Assembly (NCBI RefSeq): GCF_015159745.1
Contig: NZ_JADDOJ010000011.1
Span: forward strand, 1 to 64,000
DNA length: 64,000 nucleotides
Direction: 5' to 3'
Source: Ramlibacter aquaticus
GTDB lineage: Bacteria; Pseudomonadota; Gammaproteobacteria; Burkholderiales; Burkholderiaceae_C
Below, piece by piece: positions 19,611 to 28,770 of the stretch. The stretch's first letter is position 1; each line of letters starts with the position of its first letter. The notes below the pieces were generated by a model. That model did not search any database. It was not told where the DNA came from and saw only the letters and a list, made by a program, of their open reading frames with translations. The translations under genes were made by a program, and so were the position numbers.

Positions 19611-20869
19611 TGGCAGTCTGGGCCTTGGGCATCAACCACAACACCGCGCCGCTGGACCTGCGCGGCCGGTTCGCGTTCGCCGTCGACCAGATCCAGCCCA
19701 CGCTGGCCGCCCTGCGCGGCTCGCTGGCGCGCCAGCCCGAGGCGGCCATCCTCTCCACCTGCAACCGCACCGAGATCTATTGCGCCGGCGAGCGCAGCGA
19801 CCTGGAACCCACGCTGGACTGGCTGGCCCGCTCGGGCGGCGTTTCCCCGCTGGAGCTGCGTTCGCACGCCTACACCCTGGAGGACGCGCAGGCGGCCCGC
19901 CACGCCTTTCGGGTGGCGGCCGGGCTGGATTCCATGGTCCTGGGCGAGCCGCAGATCCTGGGCCAGATGAAGGACGCGGTGCGCATGGCCGACCAGGCCG
20001 GCGCCCTGGGCACCACCCTGAACCAGCTCTTCCAGCGTTCCTTCCAGGTCGCCAAGGAGGTGCGCAGCTCCACCGAGATCGGGTCGCACTCCATCAGCAT
20101 GGCCGCCGCGGCCGTCCGCCTGGCCGGCCAGCTCTTCGAGGACCTGGGCCAGATCCGCATCCTCTTCGTGGGCGCCGGCGAGATGATCGAGCTGGCCGCC
20201 ACCCATTTCGCGGCCCGCAGCCCCAAGAAGATGGCCATCGCCAACCGCACGCTGGAGCGCGGCGAGAGCCTGGCGGCCCGCTTTGGCGCCGAAACCGTGC
20301 GTCTGGCCGACCTGCCCAACCGCCTGCACGAGTTCGACGCCGTGGTGAGCTGCACCGCCAGCACCCTGCCCATCATCGGCCTGGGCGCGGTGGAACGCGC
20401 GCTCAAGGCCCGCCGCCACCGCCCCATGTTCATGGTCGACCTGGCCGTGCCGCGCGACATCGAGCCCGAGGTCAAGGCCCTGGAAGACATCTACCTGTAC
20501 ACCGTGGACGACCTGGCCGGCGTGGTGCAGCAGGGCCAGGAGAGCCGGCAGGCCGCGGTCGCGCAGGCCGAGGCCATCATCGACGCCGGGGTGCAGAGCT
20601 TCCTGCACTGGATGGACCAGCGCCATGCGGTGCCGCTGATCCGCCAGCTGAACGCACAGGCCGACGAGTGGCGGGCCACCGAGCTCGCGCGCGCGCGGCG
20701 CATGCTGGCCCGCGGCGACGACGTGGACGCCGTGCTGGAGGCCCTGAGCCGGGGCCTGACCCAGAAGATGCTGCACGGCGCCCTGGCAGAGCTGCACGGC
20801 GCCGACGCCGCGACGCGCGATCGCGCCACCGCGGCGGTCCAGCACTTCTTCCTGCGCAAGGAACGCTAG
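19610..20869 (+). CDS. hemA: Glutamyl-tRNA reductase
   Basis: 419 residues. It reduces glutamyl-tRNA to glutamate-1-semialdehyde, the first committed step of the C5 haem pathway. Key features: [17 protein letters not shown], the active-site Cys51 in [20 protein letters not shown], the NADPH-binding [13 protein letters not shown], and the C-terminal dimerisation helices. It begins the hemA-prfA-prmC cluster common in proteobacteria, while hemC/hemD lie 15 kb away. No Shine-Dalgarno sequence is visible, and the upstream TATAAT suggests a leaderless mRNA. Confidence 0.96.
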   Translation: MAVWALGINHNTAPLDLRGRFAFAVDQIQPTLAALRGSLARQPEAAILSTCNRTEIYCAGERSDLEPTLDWLARSGGVSPLELRSHAYTLEDAQAARHAFRVAAGLDSMVLGEPQILGQMKDAVRMADQAGALGTTLNQLFQRSFQVAKEVRSSTEIGSHSISMAAAAVRLAGQLFEDLGQIRILFVGAGEMIELAATHFAARSPKKMAIANRTLERGESLAARFGAETVRLADLPNRLHEFDAVVSCTASTLPIIGLGAVERALKARRHRPMFMVDLAVPRDIEPEVKALEDIYLYTVDDLAGVVQQGQESRQAAVAQAEAIIDAGVQSFLHWMDQRHAVPLIRQLNAQADEWRATELARARRMLARGDDVDAVLEALSRGLTQKMLHGALAELHGADAATRDRATAAVQHFFLRKER

Positions 20870-20951
20870 CGCCCGCGCTGGCGCGGCCCCGCCCGGCAAC
20901 CCACGCCGGGGCGGGCCTGCGTTCCGTCTGCCCTGCCCTTTTTCGCCTCCG

Positions 20952-22046
20952 ATGAAACCCTTCTTCCGCCAGCAGCTCGAGCGCTTCCCGGTCCGTCTGC
21001 AGGAACTCGACTTCTACCTGCAGCAGCCCGAGGTGGCCGGCGACATGGAGCGCTACCGCGCGCTCTCCCGCGAGCATGCCGAGGTGAGCGAGGTGGCCGC
21101 GCTGTTCGAGCGCTACCGCCAGCAGGCCCAGGAACTGGCGCAGGCGCGCGCCCTGCAGGACGACCCCGAGATGGGCGAGATGGCGCGCGAGGAAGCCGCC
21201 GCCCTGGAGGCGGCCCTGCCCCGGCTGGAAGACGAACTGCAGCGCCTGCTGCTGCCGCGCGACCCGGACGACGTGCGCAACGTGTTCCTGGAGATCCGCG
21301 CCGGCACCGGCGGCGACGAATCGGCCCTGTTCGCCGGCGACCTGCTGCGCATGTACAGCCGCTACGCCGAGCGGCAGGGCTGGCGCGTCGAGCTGGTCAG
21401 CGACAGCCCGGGTGACGTGGGCGGCCACAAGGAGGCCGTGCTGCGCATCCTGGGCGACGGGGCCTACGGCAAGCTGAAGTTCGAGTCCGGCGGCCACCGC
21501 GTGCAGCGCGTCCCGGCGACCGAATCCCAGGGACGCATACACACCAGCGCCTGCACCGTCGCCGCCTTGCCCGAGCCCGACGAGGCCCAAGCGGTGCAGA
21601 TCAACCCCGCCGACCTGCGCATCGACACCTTCCGGGCCTCCGGCGCGGGCGGCCAGCACATCAACAAGACCGATTCGGCCGTGCGCATCACCCACCTGCC
21701 CACCGGCATCGTGGCGGAATGCCAGGACGACCGCTCCCAGCACCGCAACAAGGCACGCGCGCTGCAGGTGCTGGCAGCGCGCATCCGCGAGAAGGAGCGC
21801 GCAGAGCGTGCCGCCCGGGAAGCCGCCACGCGCAAGGGCCTGATCGGCAGCGGCGACCGCAGCGACCGCATACGCACCTACAACTTCCCCCAGGGCCGGG
21901 TCACCGACCACCGCATCAACCTCACGCTCTACAAACTGGGCGCCGTGATGGAGGGCGAGCTCGACGAGCTGGTCGAGGCACTGCTGCTGGCCCGGCGCGC
22001 GGAGCAGCTGGAAGAGCTCGAGAACCTGGGAGCGGCCGCCGCATGA
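20952..22046 (+). CDS. prfA: Peptide chain release factor 1
   Basis: 364 residues. It reads UAA and UAG stop codons and triggers peptide release. The GGQ motif is in [19 protein letters not shown]; the codon-recognition region has [18 protein letters not shown], carrying the PxT-type motif of RF1 rather than the SPF of RF2. It ends with the [23 protein letters not shown] segment. It lies 82 bases after hemA and overlaps prmC by four bases (ATGA), fitting the fact that PrmC methylates the GGQ glutamine of RF1. Confidence 0.97.
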   Translation: MKPFFRQQLERFPVRLQELDFYLQQPEVAGDMERYRALSREHAEVSEVAALFERYRQQAQELAQARALQDDPEMGEMAREEAAALEAALPRLEDELQRLLLPRDPDDVRNVFLEIRAGTGGDESALFAGDLLRMYSRYAERQGWRVELVSDSPGDVGGHKEAVLRILGDGAYGKLKFESGGHRVQRVPATESQGRIHTSACTVAALPEPDEAQAVQINPADLRIDTFRASGAGGQHINKTDSAVRITHLPTGIVAECQDDRSQHRNKARALQVLAARIREKERAERAAREAATRKGLIGSGDRSDRIRTYNFPQGRVTDHRINLTLYKLGAVMEGELDELVEALLLARRAEQLEELENLGAAAA

Positions 22047-22867
22047 CGCTGGCCCAGGCCCTGGCTTCGGCGGCGGCGCTCGGCCTCGCGCGGCTGGATG
22101 CGCAGCTGTTGCTGCTGCACGCCCTGGGCCGCGGCGGGCATGAGCGGGCCTGGCTGATCGCGCACGACACCGACACGCTGCAGGCGCCGCAGGCCGAGGC
22201 TTTCCTGGCCGCCTGCGCACGCCGGGCGGCGGGCGAACCGCTGGCCTACCTCACCGGCGAGAAGGAATTCCACGGCCTGCCGCTCGCGGTGGACGCGCGC
22301 GTGCTGGTGCCGCGGCCGGACACGGAGACCCTGGTCGACTGGGCGCTGGAGGCCATGGCCGGCGAGGCGGCGCCCAGCGTCCTCGACCTGGGCACCGGCA
22401 GCGGCGCGATCGCGCTGGCCATCGCCCACGCCCGGCCCGACGCGCGCGTGGAAGCGGTGGACGCCAGCGCGGACGCGCTGGCGGTGGCGGCCGCGAACGC
22501 GCAGCGCCTGGGCCTGCGCCTGGCGCTGCGACAGGCCGACTGGCTGCAGGGCGCGGGCCGCTTCGGCTTCATCCTGTCCAACCCGCCCTACATCGCCCAG
22601 GGCGATCCGCACCTGCCGGACCTGCGCTTCGAGCCCCCGGGCGCGCTGGTCGCCGGCCCCGACGGCCTGGACGACCTGCGCCGCCTGGTGCAGGATGCGC
22701 CGGACCACCTGGAGGCGGGCGGCTGGCTGCTGCTGGAGCACGGGCACGACCAGGCCGCGGCCGTGTGCAGCCTGCTGGCGGCGCGCGGGTTCCTGCAGGT
22801 GCAGTCGCGCCACGACCTGGCGGGCATCGCGCGGTGTTCGGGCGGGCGCTGGCTTGAAAAGGGATAA
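22043..22867 (+). CDS. prmC: Release factor glutamine methyltransferase
   Basis: 274 residues. It N5-methylates the glutamine of the GGQ motif in RF1 and RF2. An N-terminal helical domain (about residues 1-85) is followed by a Rossmann methyltransferase domain: [13 protein letters not shown], the SAM-binding [16 protein letters not shown], and the substrate-glutamine-binding NPPY in ILSNPPYIA. The start overlaps the prfA stop. Confidence 0.95.
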   Translation: MTLAQALASAAALGLARLDAQLLLLHALGRGGHERAWLIAHDTDTLQAPQAEAFLAACARRAAGEPLAYLTGEKEFHGLPLAVDARVLVPRPDTETLVDWALEAMAGEAAPSVLDLGTGSGAIALAIAHARPDARVEAVDASADALAVAAANAQRLGLRLALRQADWLQGAGRFGFILSNPPYIAQGDPHLPDLRFEPPGALVAGPDGLDDLRRLVQDAPDHLEAGGWLLLEHGHDQAAAVCSLLAARGFLQVQSRHDLAGIARCSGGRWLEKG

Positions 22868-22868
22868 T
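22863..22868 (+). promoter_or_regulatory. Possible -10 element for grxD
   Basis: GATAAT overlaps the prmC stop codon, 42 bases before the grxD start. No matching -35 is obvious; low confidence. Confidence 0.3.
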
Positions 22869-22909
22869 CCTGCCCAAGGTGAACGGGGCACGCCCCCAGG
22901 AGATTTGAC

Positions 22910-23242
22910 ATGAGCGATACCCAGCAACGCATTGACCAACTGGTCAAGGGCAACGACGTCCTTCTTTTCATGAAGGGCAATGCCAGCTTCCCCATGTGCG
23001 GCTTTTCCGGCCGTGCGATCCAGATCCTCAAGGCCTGCGGCGTGGACCCCAAGTCCCTCGCCACCGTGAACGTGCTGGAGGACGACGAGATCCGCCAGGG
23101 CATCAAGGAATACAGCAACTGGCCCACCATCCCCCAGCTCTACGTCAAGGGCGAGTTCATCGGCGGCTCGGACATCATGATGGAGATGTACCAGAGCGGC
23201 GAACTGCAGCAGGTGCTGGGCACCTCGCAAGCGGCCTCCTGA
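22910..23242 (+). CDS. grxD: Monothiol glutaredoxin (CGFS type)
   Basis: 110 residues. Grx4-type proteins bind and deliver [2Fe-2S] clusters with glutathione as co-ligand. The CGFS active site is in FPMCGFSGRA, followed by WPTIPQLYVKGEFIGGSDI with the TIPQ cis-Pro loop and the GGSDI glutathione-binding turn. A clear AGGAG precedes the ATG. A strong hairpin follows the stop, so it may end the hemA-prfA-prmC-grxD transcript. Confidence 0.95.
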   Translation: MSDTQQRIDQLVKGNDVLLFMKGNASFPMCGFSGRAIQILKACGVDPKSLATVNVLEDDEIRQGIKEYSNWPTIPQLYVKGEFIGGSDIMMEMYQSGELQQVLGTSQAAS

Positions 23243-23252
23243 GGCCGGCCCC

Positions 23253-23281
23253 ATCAGCAGCCGGCGGGCCCGGCTGCTGAT
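23253..23281 (+). terminator. Hairpin after grxD
   Basis: ATCAGCAGCCGG and CCGGCTGCTGAT form 12-bp perfect arms with a five-base loop. There is no T-run behind it, so it may be a terminator without a U-tract or an mRNA-stabilising structure. Confidence 0.5.
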
Positions 23282-23282
23282 C

Positions 23283-23323
23283 CTGTAGTCAGGTGACTAC
23301 AGCCTGTGTCGCCCGGCACAGGC
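23283..23323. promoter_or_regulatory. Two adjacent palindromes upstream of the AAA+ ATPase gene
   Basis: CTGTAGTCAGGTGACTACAG (perfect, 23283-23302) is followed at once by GCCTGTG-N8-CACAGGC (23302-23323). Both look like protein-binding operators and lie about 40-80 bases upstream of the predicted sigma-54-type start site. Confidence 0.45.
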
Positions 23324-23335
23324 ACTCTTGAGCCA

Positions 23336-23351
23336 TGGCACGGCTTATGCT
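23336..23351 (+). promoter_or_regulatory. Sigma-54-like promoter of the AAA+ ATPase gene
   Basis: TGGCACG-GCTT-ATGCT matches the -24/-12 consensus TGGCACG-N4-TTGCW at all but one position and has the correct GG-to-GC spacing. Transcription would start near 23362, leaving a short leader with CAGGAG before the ATG. Confidence 0.4.
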
Positions 23352-23380
23352 GGAATGAAGACACGTTCTTCAGGAGTGCC

Positions 23381-24379
23381 ATGGAAACGCGAAGCCTGGT
23401 TCCGCATTCTTCTTCGGCCTTCCGCCTGCCCATCGCCAACGTGCGCCGGGTCTTTCACCCGCACGAGGTCGAACGCAAGCTGGCGAAGCTCTCCGGCCGT
23501 GACCACGAGGCGCTGCGCGCCACCTACGAGCGCATGCTGGAGCGCGGCCCGGAGCGTTTCCAGGTCAAGCCCGGCGGCATCCCGGACATGGCGTCGCTCT
23601 ACGAGCAGTTGCCCAACTTCACCGAAGCCCTGGACGACGTCCGCCGCCATGTGGCCCTCTCCCAGGACTCGGGCGACGGCCTCGAGGTGACGCCCATGCT
23701 GCTGCTGGGCCAGCCCGGCATCGGCAAGACGCATTTCGCGCGCAAGCTGGCCGAACTCCTGGGCACGGGCATGAACCTGGTGCCCATGAGCTCCATGACG
23801 GCGGGCTGGCTGCTCTCGGGCGCCTCCTCGCAATGGAAGGGTGCCAAGCCGGGCAAGGTGTTCGAGGCCCTGGTCGACGGCCAGTACGCCAACCCGGTGA
23901 TCGTGGTCGACGAGGTGGACAAGGCCAGTGCCGACGCCCAGTACGACCCGCTGGGCGCCATGTACTCGCTGCTCGAGCACGACACCGCCTGCACCTTCAC
24001 CGACGAATTCGCCGAGGTGGCGATCGACGCCAGCCAGGTCATCTGGATCCTCACCGCGAACGACGAGCGATCCATCCCCGAGCCCATCCTGAACCGCATG
24101 AACGTGTTCGAGATCGAGCCGCCCTCGCCCGAGGCTGCGCGCCGCATCGCACGCAACCTCTATGCGGGCATCCGGGGCGAGCACGGCTGGGGCGCGCGTT
24201 TCGATCCCGAGCCCGGGGAGGACGTGCTGGACCTTCTCGCGGCCATGCCGCCGCGCGAAATGCGCCGGGCGCTGATGACCGGCTTCGGCAACGCCCGGCT
24301 GGACGGCCGCGGCAGGCTGGCGGCGGACGACCTGCCCCGGCCCGCGGGAGGCAAGTCGCGGCTGGGCTTCGTGCACTGA
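23381..24379 (+). CDS. Stand-alone AAA+ ATPase, Lon-like
   Basis: 332 residues. A single AAA+ module: Walker A in LLLGQPGIGKTHFARKL, Walker B in VIVVDEVDK, sensor-1 Asn in WILTANDERSIP, an arginine finger in PILNRMNVFEI, and sensor 2 in PPREMRRALM. The layout resembles the ATPase domain of Lon proteases, but there is no N-terminal LON domain and no C-terminal Ser-Lys protease domain. About 110 residues of unfamiliar N-terminal sequence precede Walker A (RRVFHPHEVERKL). Function unknown; a remodelling or chaperone role is possible. The ATG follows CAGGAG. Upstream regulatory structures suggest conditional expression. Confidence 0.82.
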   Translation: METRSLVPHSSSAFRLPIANVRRVFHPHEVERKLAKLSGRDHEALRATYERMLERGPERFQVKPGGIPDMASLYEQLPNFTEALDDVRRHVALSQDSGDGLEVTPMLLLGQPGIGKTHFARKLAELLGTGMNLVPMSSMTAGWLLSGASSQWKGAKPGKVFEALVDGQYANPVIVVDEVDKASADAQYDPLGAMYSLLEHDTACTFTDEFAEVAIDASQVIWILTANDERSIPEPILNRMNVFEIEPPSPEAARRIARNLYAGIRGEHGWGARFDPEPGEDVLDLLAAMPPREMRRALMTGFGNARLDGRGRLAADDLPRPAGGKSRLGFVH

Positions 24380-24391
24380 GGCGCACGCGCC

Positions 24392-24823
24392 CTACCAGCA
24401 CCGTTCGTCGTTGCCGGTGACCGACTGCAGGCCCATGTGGTCGAGGATGAAGCTGGCGCAGGTGTCGGCCTGCTGCGGCCCTTGGGGTGCGGCCGTGGCC
24501 GTGTAGCTGCCGGTGGAGTTGTCGACGTTGATCGTCAACCTGTACGACAGGCCGCCGGCCGACTGCACGTCCAGCGGGAAGTCGGCCGGCGCATAGCCGA
24601 GGTCGGCGGGCGTGGTGGCCCAGCGGTTGTTCACCGTGTAGAAGCGCTCCTGCCGGGCGGCCAGGTCCAGCAGCGCCTGCTTGGCATCGGCGCGCCGGCC
24701 CTTGCGGATCTGCTGCAGGTAACTCGGGTACGCCAGCGAAGCCAGCAAGGCCACGATGGCGACGGCGACCATCAGTTCGATCAGGCTGAACCCCCGTGGC
24801 GCGGGCTGTGGTGGGGGCCGCAT
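24392..24823 (-). CDS. pilE: Type IV minor pilin PilE
   Basis: 143 residues. A short basic leader ends in PRG, cleaved before FSLIELMVAVAIVALLASLAYPSY, the N-methylated hydrophobic pilin helix with Glu5. The C-terminal domain has two cysteines (DTCASF and ERCW) likely to form the D-region disulphide. It is homologous to PilE of Pseudomonas minor-pilin operons and last in pilV-pilW-pilX-pilY1-pilE. Its ATG shares one base with the pilY1 stop (TGATG). It converges on the AAA+ ATPase gene. Confidence 0.9.
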   Translation of the reverse strand: MRPPPQPAPRGFSLIELMVAVAIVALLASLAYPSYLQQIRKGRRADAKQALLDLAARQERFYTVNNRWATTPADLGYAPADFPLDVQSAGGLSYRLTINVDNSTGSYTATAAPQGPQQADTCASFILDHMGLQSVTGNDERCW

Positions 24824-27800
24824 CAGCGGACCTTCAGCCAGTTCAGGCGCCGGCCCACCATGCCACCGGCATTGCCGGGTCCCAGGTTGAGCGGGGTGCT
24901 GCGGCCCGCACCGCTGGCGTCGGGCGTGATCAGCGTCAGCCGGGCCTCGTAGCTCACCACCAGCGGGGTGCCCACGCCATTGAGGGCGACGCCGTCCACG
25001 GTCCGGCTGCGGTCACCGAAGGGCGGCGTGGTCGCGCCACCCCCGCTGGCCATGTCCACCGCGAGCGTGTAGCCGGTGGGATAGAGAAAGTCGCAGGACA
25101 GCGGGTCGGGCACGGGCGGGATGGTGGTGTTCAGCAGCACCAGGCCGCCGTAGAGGATGGGGCTGTAGATCAGCTGCGCGCCCTGGAGCGGCACGGTCCA
25201 GCCGATGTCGGTGTTCGCCGCGGGGCAGGCGTTGCTGCCCCACCAGCAGACCGCGAAGCGGGTCAGGGTCTGGTAGTCCAGGCCGAAGCTCGCGCTGCTC
25301 CCGGCGTTGCTCGAAAGGGTCTGGCTGCGCAGCGTGCCGCCGCCGGGCGCGGAAGCCAGGGCGCGCACCTGGGCACCCGGAGCCACCCGGGCGTTCCACG
25401 CTGCGAAGTTCCAGTCCCACAGGCCGTAGAGCGCCTGGGCGCCGCTGGCGTAGCTCACGTCGGACGTCGAGGTCTGCGGCCAGGCCTGGCCCGTGCCGAA
25501 GGCGACCACGACCCGCGGCACCCCGCCCTGAAGCTTGTCGACCACGACCTGCGTGGTGATGGGGCGACCCGTCGATGCCAGGCGGAAGGCCGACCACTGC
25601 GCAGGGTCCGGGGCGCTGAGGTCGAATCGCCAGACGTTGCCCAGGACATCGCCCGCGTACACGAAGTCGGTGATGCGGTCGCCGTCCAGGTCCACGGGGG
25701 CCACTTCGGCGATGCCGTTGCGGGTGACCACGCCCGTCCCGTTCACCACGGGGCCGGCGCCCGTGTCGATGAAGCGCACCTGCAGCCTGCCGGTGGCAGG
25801 ATCCACCAGCCCGACGAAGAGGCCGGCGGTGCCGGCGCTGCTGTTCAGGCCGTTACCGAAGAGCACGGCCCAGTGGCCGTTGTGCAGGCGCGTGATGGCG
25901 GGCGTTCCCACCTGGCTGCCGAAGGCCGCGGCGCAGTCCGGGCCGGAGGCACAGGCCAGGCCGCTGCTGTCCAGGCTGTCGACGACCAGCGTGGCCGCGT
26001 TCGCGCTCGTGAAGGCCGAAGGATCGGTGATGTCGAGCACGTACAGGGCGCCCAGGCCGACCGCGGCCGGGCTGTTGAAGACCCCGCCCGGATTGCCGCC
26101 GAAGCCCAAGCCGCCGACCAGCCAGGTGTGCCAGGCCCCGCCGTAGAAGAGGTCACCGCTGCCGGGGGTGGCGTCCACGAACAGGTTGTGGGCGTACTGG
26201 GGCGAGCTGAAGTCCAGGGCGGCCGTGCTGCCCTTGAGCCCCATCAGCGCACGGCGCGGCATGAAGCCGAGCAGTTCGCGGCCGTCGTTGCTGGCAGCAT
26301 CGCCGAGGCGGAAGTTGCCCGCGGTGTCGTAGCTGCCCCGACCGGCCCGGAACCCGTGGACGAGGCCGTCGTTCGCCCCGATGTAGACCACGCTGGTGCG
26401 GCCCGCGTAGGCGGAGCGAAAGCTGGAATAGGGCTGCTCGGGCGCCGGCGCGCCGGGTGCGAGCAGGTCGGCAAAGCGGTCGGGGTAGCCGGCGTTGGGC
26501 GGGCCCACCCAGCGCGGGCTGCTGTGGATGATGTCGCCCAGCACGCTGTCGCGGATGCGGAAGCCACCGCTTCCGCTGCCGAGCTCGCCCGAGCGGTCGC
26601 CTGACAGGTAGGCCAGGCGCGACATCCCGGTGCCGGCCGGGCTGTCCAGGGCTGCCTGCATGTCCTGCGGCAGGCTGGCCCACTGCAGCGGGATGCCAGC
26701 CGTGCCCGACCAGGTGAGCAATGCGCGCGACGACCACGGCGTGGCGTCCACGGCGGGCGAAGGCGTGCCCAGGGCCGGGCATTTGCCGCCCGTGAGGGTG
26801 CAGCTGCCGGACCAGGTCGCCACCGTAGCCGGCTGCACGTAGCCGTTGGACAGCACGTTGAGCGCGAGGGCGCGGACGTCGCCGGCCCAGTTCATCTCGT
26901 CGTAGGAGCCGATGAAGATCTGCGAGCCCGCGAAGACGCGGCCGGTGGAGCCGGTGTCGCTGGCCCCCGAGCCGGCCGCCTGCCGCGGGGTCTCCGCCCG
27001 GAAGCAGGTGATCTCATGGATGTTGGTGCCGGCGCCCGTCGACCCCGCGAAGCCGAAGCGCAGCGTTTCGGGCACGGGGCCGTTGCTGCTGCGGATGTCG
27101 ACATCGCGCAGCAGGGCTTGCGGCGCGCCGCCGTTCACGCGGAAGTTGAGGTTGGCGACGCCGTCCTGCGAGATGACGAGCTTGAACTTCAGCGCCGTCG
27201 CCCTGCTGCGCAGCGGCAGCCGGGCATTCTGCTGGTTGGCGAGCACCACACCCTGCGGCATGGGCGCCGGGTCGCTGATCAGCTTGTAGTAGTAGGGCAC
27301 CTGGCGCGTCGTCTTCACCGGCTGGTCGGGGTTGCTGTAATCCCACAGGTAGGCGATGTCGGTGCTGTCCACACAGGTTCTCTGGACGGCCTCCTGGCGC
27401 TGGCCGTCGGTGAGCGTGTCCGGGTACAGCTGGGGCCAGCCCGTGGACAAGGCCTCCCAGTTGATGTCGCCCGCCCCCAGGACGGAGACCCGGCCCGGCC
27501 CGTAGGTCTGGCCGGCGAAGTTGCCGTACTCGTCCACGCCGATGCCCAGGTAGCCGCCGCGCACGCCGCCGTAGCCCGTGCCCGCGCCGCAGCGGTAGCC
27601 CAGGTCGCCCCCGGGGGCGCCGATGCTGGGCGGGTAGCGGCCATCGGCGAGGAAGAAGCTCAGGCCGTCCGCGCCCATGCGGACCGAGGGGCGGCCGTAG
27701 GCATTGCCGCCGTAGGTCACCGTCCCGAACAGCACCTGCAGGCCCTTGCGCGTGGGGAAGGTGAAGTTGGACACCACGGCGCCGCGCTGCTGGCCCGATT

Positions 27801-28134
27801 GCGGTTCCGGCGACGGCCCGATCTCTCCGTTGGTCAGGCGCAGCGCGCCGCGGCCGGGCGGGTCGGGAACCGTGGGGTCGGTGGCCGAACCCAGGCGGCC
27901 CCGCAGGCCCCCGCTGAGAACGCTGGGCGGCGTCTGGTTCTGGTAGTAGGGCATGCCCACGCAGGGCGGGATGGTGCCGCTGCCGGTGCCCGCGGTGAGG
28001 CAGGCGCCGTAGAGCGGCGTCCAGTCGAAGGTGGTGGCCGTGCCCGACAGGGTTTCGTTCACGGGCTGGGCCTGGGCCGACGCGGCCAGGGCCAGCGCGG
28101 CCAGCCGGAGGGCGAGGCACTTCAATCGCTTCAT
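24823..28134 (-). CDS. pilY1: PilY1-like type IV pilus tip adhesin
   Basis: 1103 residues. A signal peptide (about residues 1-22, ending AASAQA) is followed by a variable N-terminal half with a lectin-like beta-rich stretch (LRLTNGEIGPSPEPQSGQQR, then FSFPTRKGLQ-type strands). A conserved C-terminal beta-propeller region has VYIGANDGLVHGF and a calcium-binding loop APVDLDGDRITDFVYAGD (about residue 812, DxDxDxxxD). PilY1 primes pilus assembly with the minor pilins and acts in adhesion and surface sensing. It lies nine bases after pilX. Confidence 0.92.
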   Translation of the reverse strand: MKRLKCLALRLAALALAASAQAQPVNETLSGTATTFDWTPLYGACLTAGTGSGTIPPCVGMPYYQNQTPPSVLSGGLRGRLGSATDPTVPDPPGRGALRLTNGEIGPSPEPQSGQQRGAVVSNFTFPTRKGLQVLFGTVTYGGNAYGRPSVRMGADGLSFFLADGRYPPSIGAPGGDLGYRCGAGTGYGGVRGGYLGIGVDEYGNFAGQTYGPGRVSVLGAGDINWEALSTGWPQLYPDTLTDGQRQEAVQRTCVDSTDIAYLWDYSNPDQPVKTTRQVPYYYKLISDPAPMPQGVVLANQQNARLPLRSRATALKFKLVISQDGVANLNFRVNGGAPQALLRDVDIRSSNGPVPETLRFGFAGSTGAGTNIHEITCFRAETPRQAAGSGASDTGSTGRVFAGSQIFIGSYDEMNWAGDVRALALNVLSNGYVQPATVATWSGSCTLTGGKCPALGTPSPAVDATPWSSRALLTWSGTAGIPLQWASLPQDMQAALDSPAGTGMSRLAYLSGDRSGELGSGSGGFRIRDSVLGDIIHSSPRWVGPPNAGYPDRFADLLAPGAPAPEQPYSSFRSAYAGRTSVVYIGANDGLVHGFRAGRGSYDTAGNFRLGDAASNDGRELLGFMPRRALMGLKGSTAALDFSSPQYAHNLFVDATPGSGDLFYGGAWHTWLVGGLGFGGNPGGVFNSPAAVGLGALYVLDITDPSAFTSANAATLVVDSLDSSGLACASGPDCAAAFGSQVGTPAITRLHNGHWAVLFGNGLNSSAGTAGLFVGLVDPATGRLQVRFIDTGAGPVVNGTGVVTRNGIAEVAPVDLDGDRITDFVYAGDVLGNVWRFDLSAPDPAQWSAFRLASTGRPITTQVVVDKLQGGVPRVVVAFGTGQAWPQTSTSDVSYASGAQALYGLWDWNFAAWNARVAPGAQVRALASAPGGGTLRSQTLSSNAGSSASFGLDYQTLTRFAVCWWGSNACPAANTDIGWTVPLQGAQLIYSPILYGGLVLLNTTIPPVPDPLSCDFLYPTGYTLAVDMASGGGATTPPFGDRSRTVDGVALNGVGTPLVVSYEARLTLITPDASGAGRSTPLNLGPGNAGGMVGRRLNWLKVR

Positions 28135-28143
28135 GCTGAGGTC

Positions 28144-28770
28144 CTAGGAAGGGGGCGCACCCGCGCCACTGCTGCCACTGCTGCCACCGCTGCCGCCGCC
28201 CGAGCTGCCAGGCACCAGGTAGAGGCTGCGCACGATGGACAGCGTGCCGGGAGCGCCGCCGAAACCGTAGGCGGTGACGCAATACAGCTGGCCGGCGCCC
28301 CCCGGCGCCGGGCCCGCGGATTCGATGTAGAGGCCGGGCGGGGCGGCGTAGTGGATGTCACCACCGCCCGCGACGCCGCCCGCTGCATCCACGGCCATCG
28401 CGGCCGGCGTGAATTCGAAGCGGGCCGGCCAGAGGGAGGGGTCCGCCTGGGCGCCGGCCAGGGTGGTGAGACACGAGGCGCTCGCGCCGCCCAGGGGATT
28501 GGTGCAGGCCTGCAGCACGCTGGCCGGCTGGGTGCCCGCACAGGGGCCCGAGAGCCCTGAGCCGGCATCCAGCCAGCGCTCGCCGAAGCGCAGCGCCGCC
28601 TGGGCAGCTTCGAAGGCCCGCTGCTTCTCCCGCGTCTGGCCGGCCATCCGCTCCTGCAGGGTGGAACTGCGCAGCAGCGCCACCGCCGCCAGGCTGGCAC
28701 CGATCAGCAGCAGCAGGCAGACGATGAGCACGTAGCCGGCCGCGAGCCGCCCGGTCCTGGGATCGGTCAT
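28144..28770 (-). CDS. pilX: Type IV minor pilin-like PilX
   Basis: 208 residues. It begins with GYVLIVCLLLLIGASLAAVALLRSSTLQERM, the PilX N-terminal segment with a hydrophobic helix followed by a heptad-like amphipathic stretch (QRAFEAAQAALRFGE). Four cysteines lie in the central part. The C-terminus ends in a run of Ser and Gly with a Pro-Pro-Ser tail, low-complexity and unlike the usual family end. The start overlaps the pilW stop (ATGA). It helps form the pilus-tip priming complex with PilV, PilW, PilE and PilY1. Confidence 0.88.
   Translation of the reverse strand: MTDPRTGRLAAGYVLIVCLLLLIGASLAAVALLRSSTLQERMAGQTREKQRAFEAAQAALRFGERWLDAGSGLSGPCAGTQPASVLQACTNPLGGASASCLTTLAGAQADPSLWPARFEFTPAAMAVDAAGGVAGGGDIHYAAPPGLYIESAGPAPGGAGQLYCVTAYGFGGAPGTLSIVRSLYLVPGSSGGGSGGSSGSSGAGAPPS

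Noticed and set aside
23283-23302. LexA-like CTGT...ACAG box
   Set aside because: The spacing between CTGT and ACAG is 12, not the eight of the E. coli LexA site, so SOS control is not supported.
24401-24409. CCGTTCGTC, an exact match to the AlgR site known from Pseudomonas
   Set aside because: It lies inside the 3' coding end of pilE, far from the pilV promoter, and a 9-mer is expected by chance. No such match was seen before pilV.
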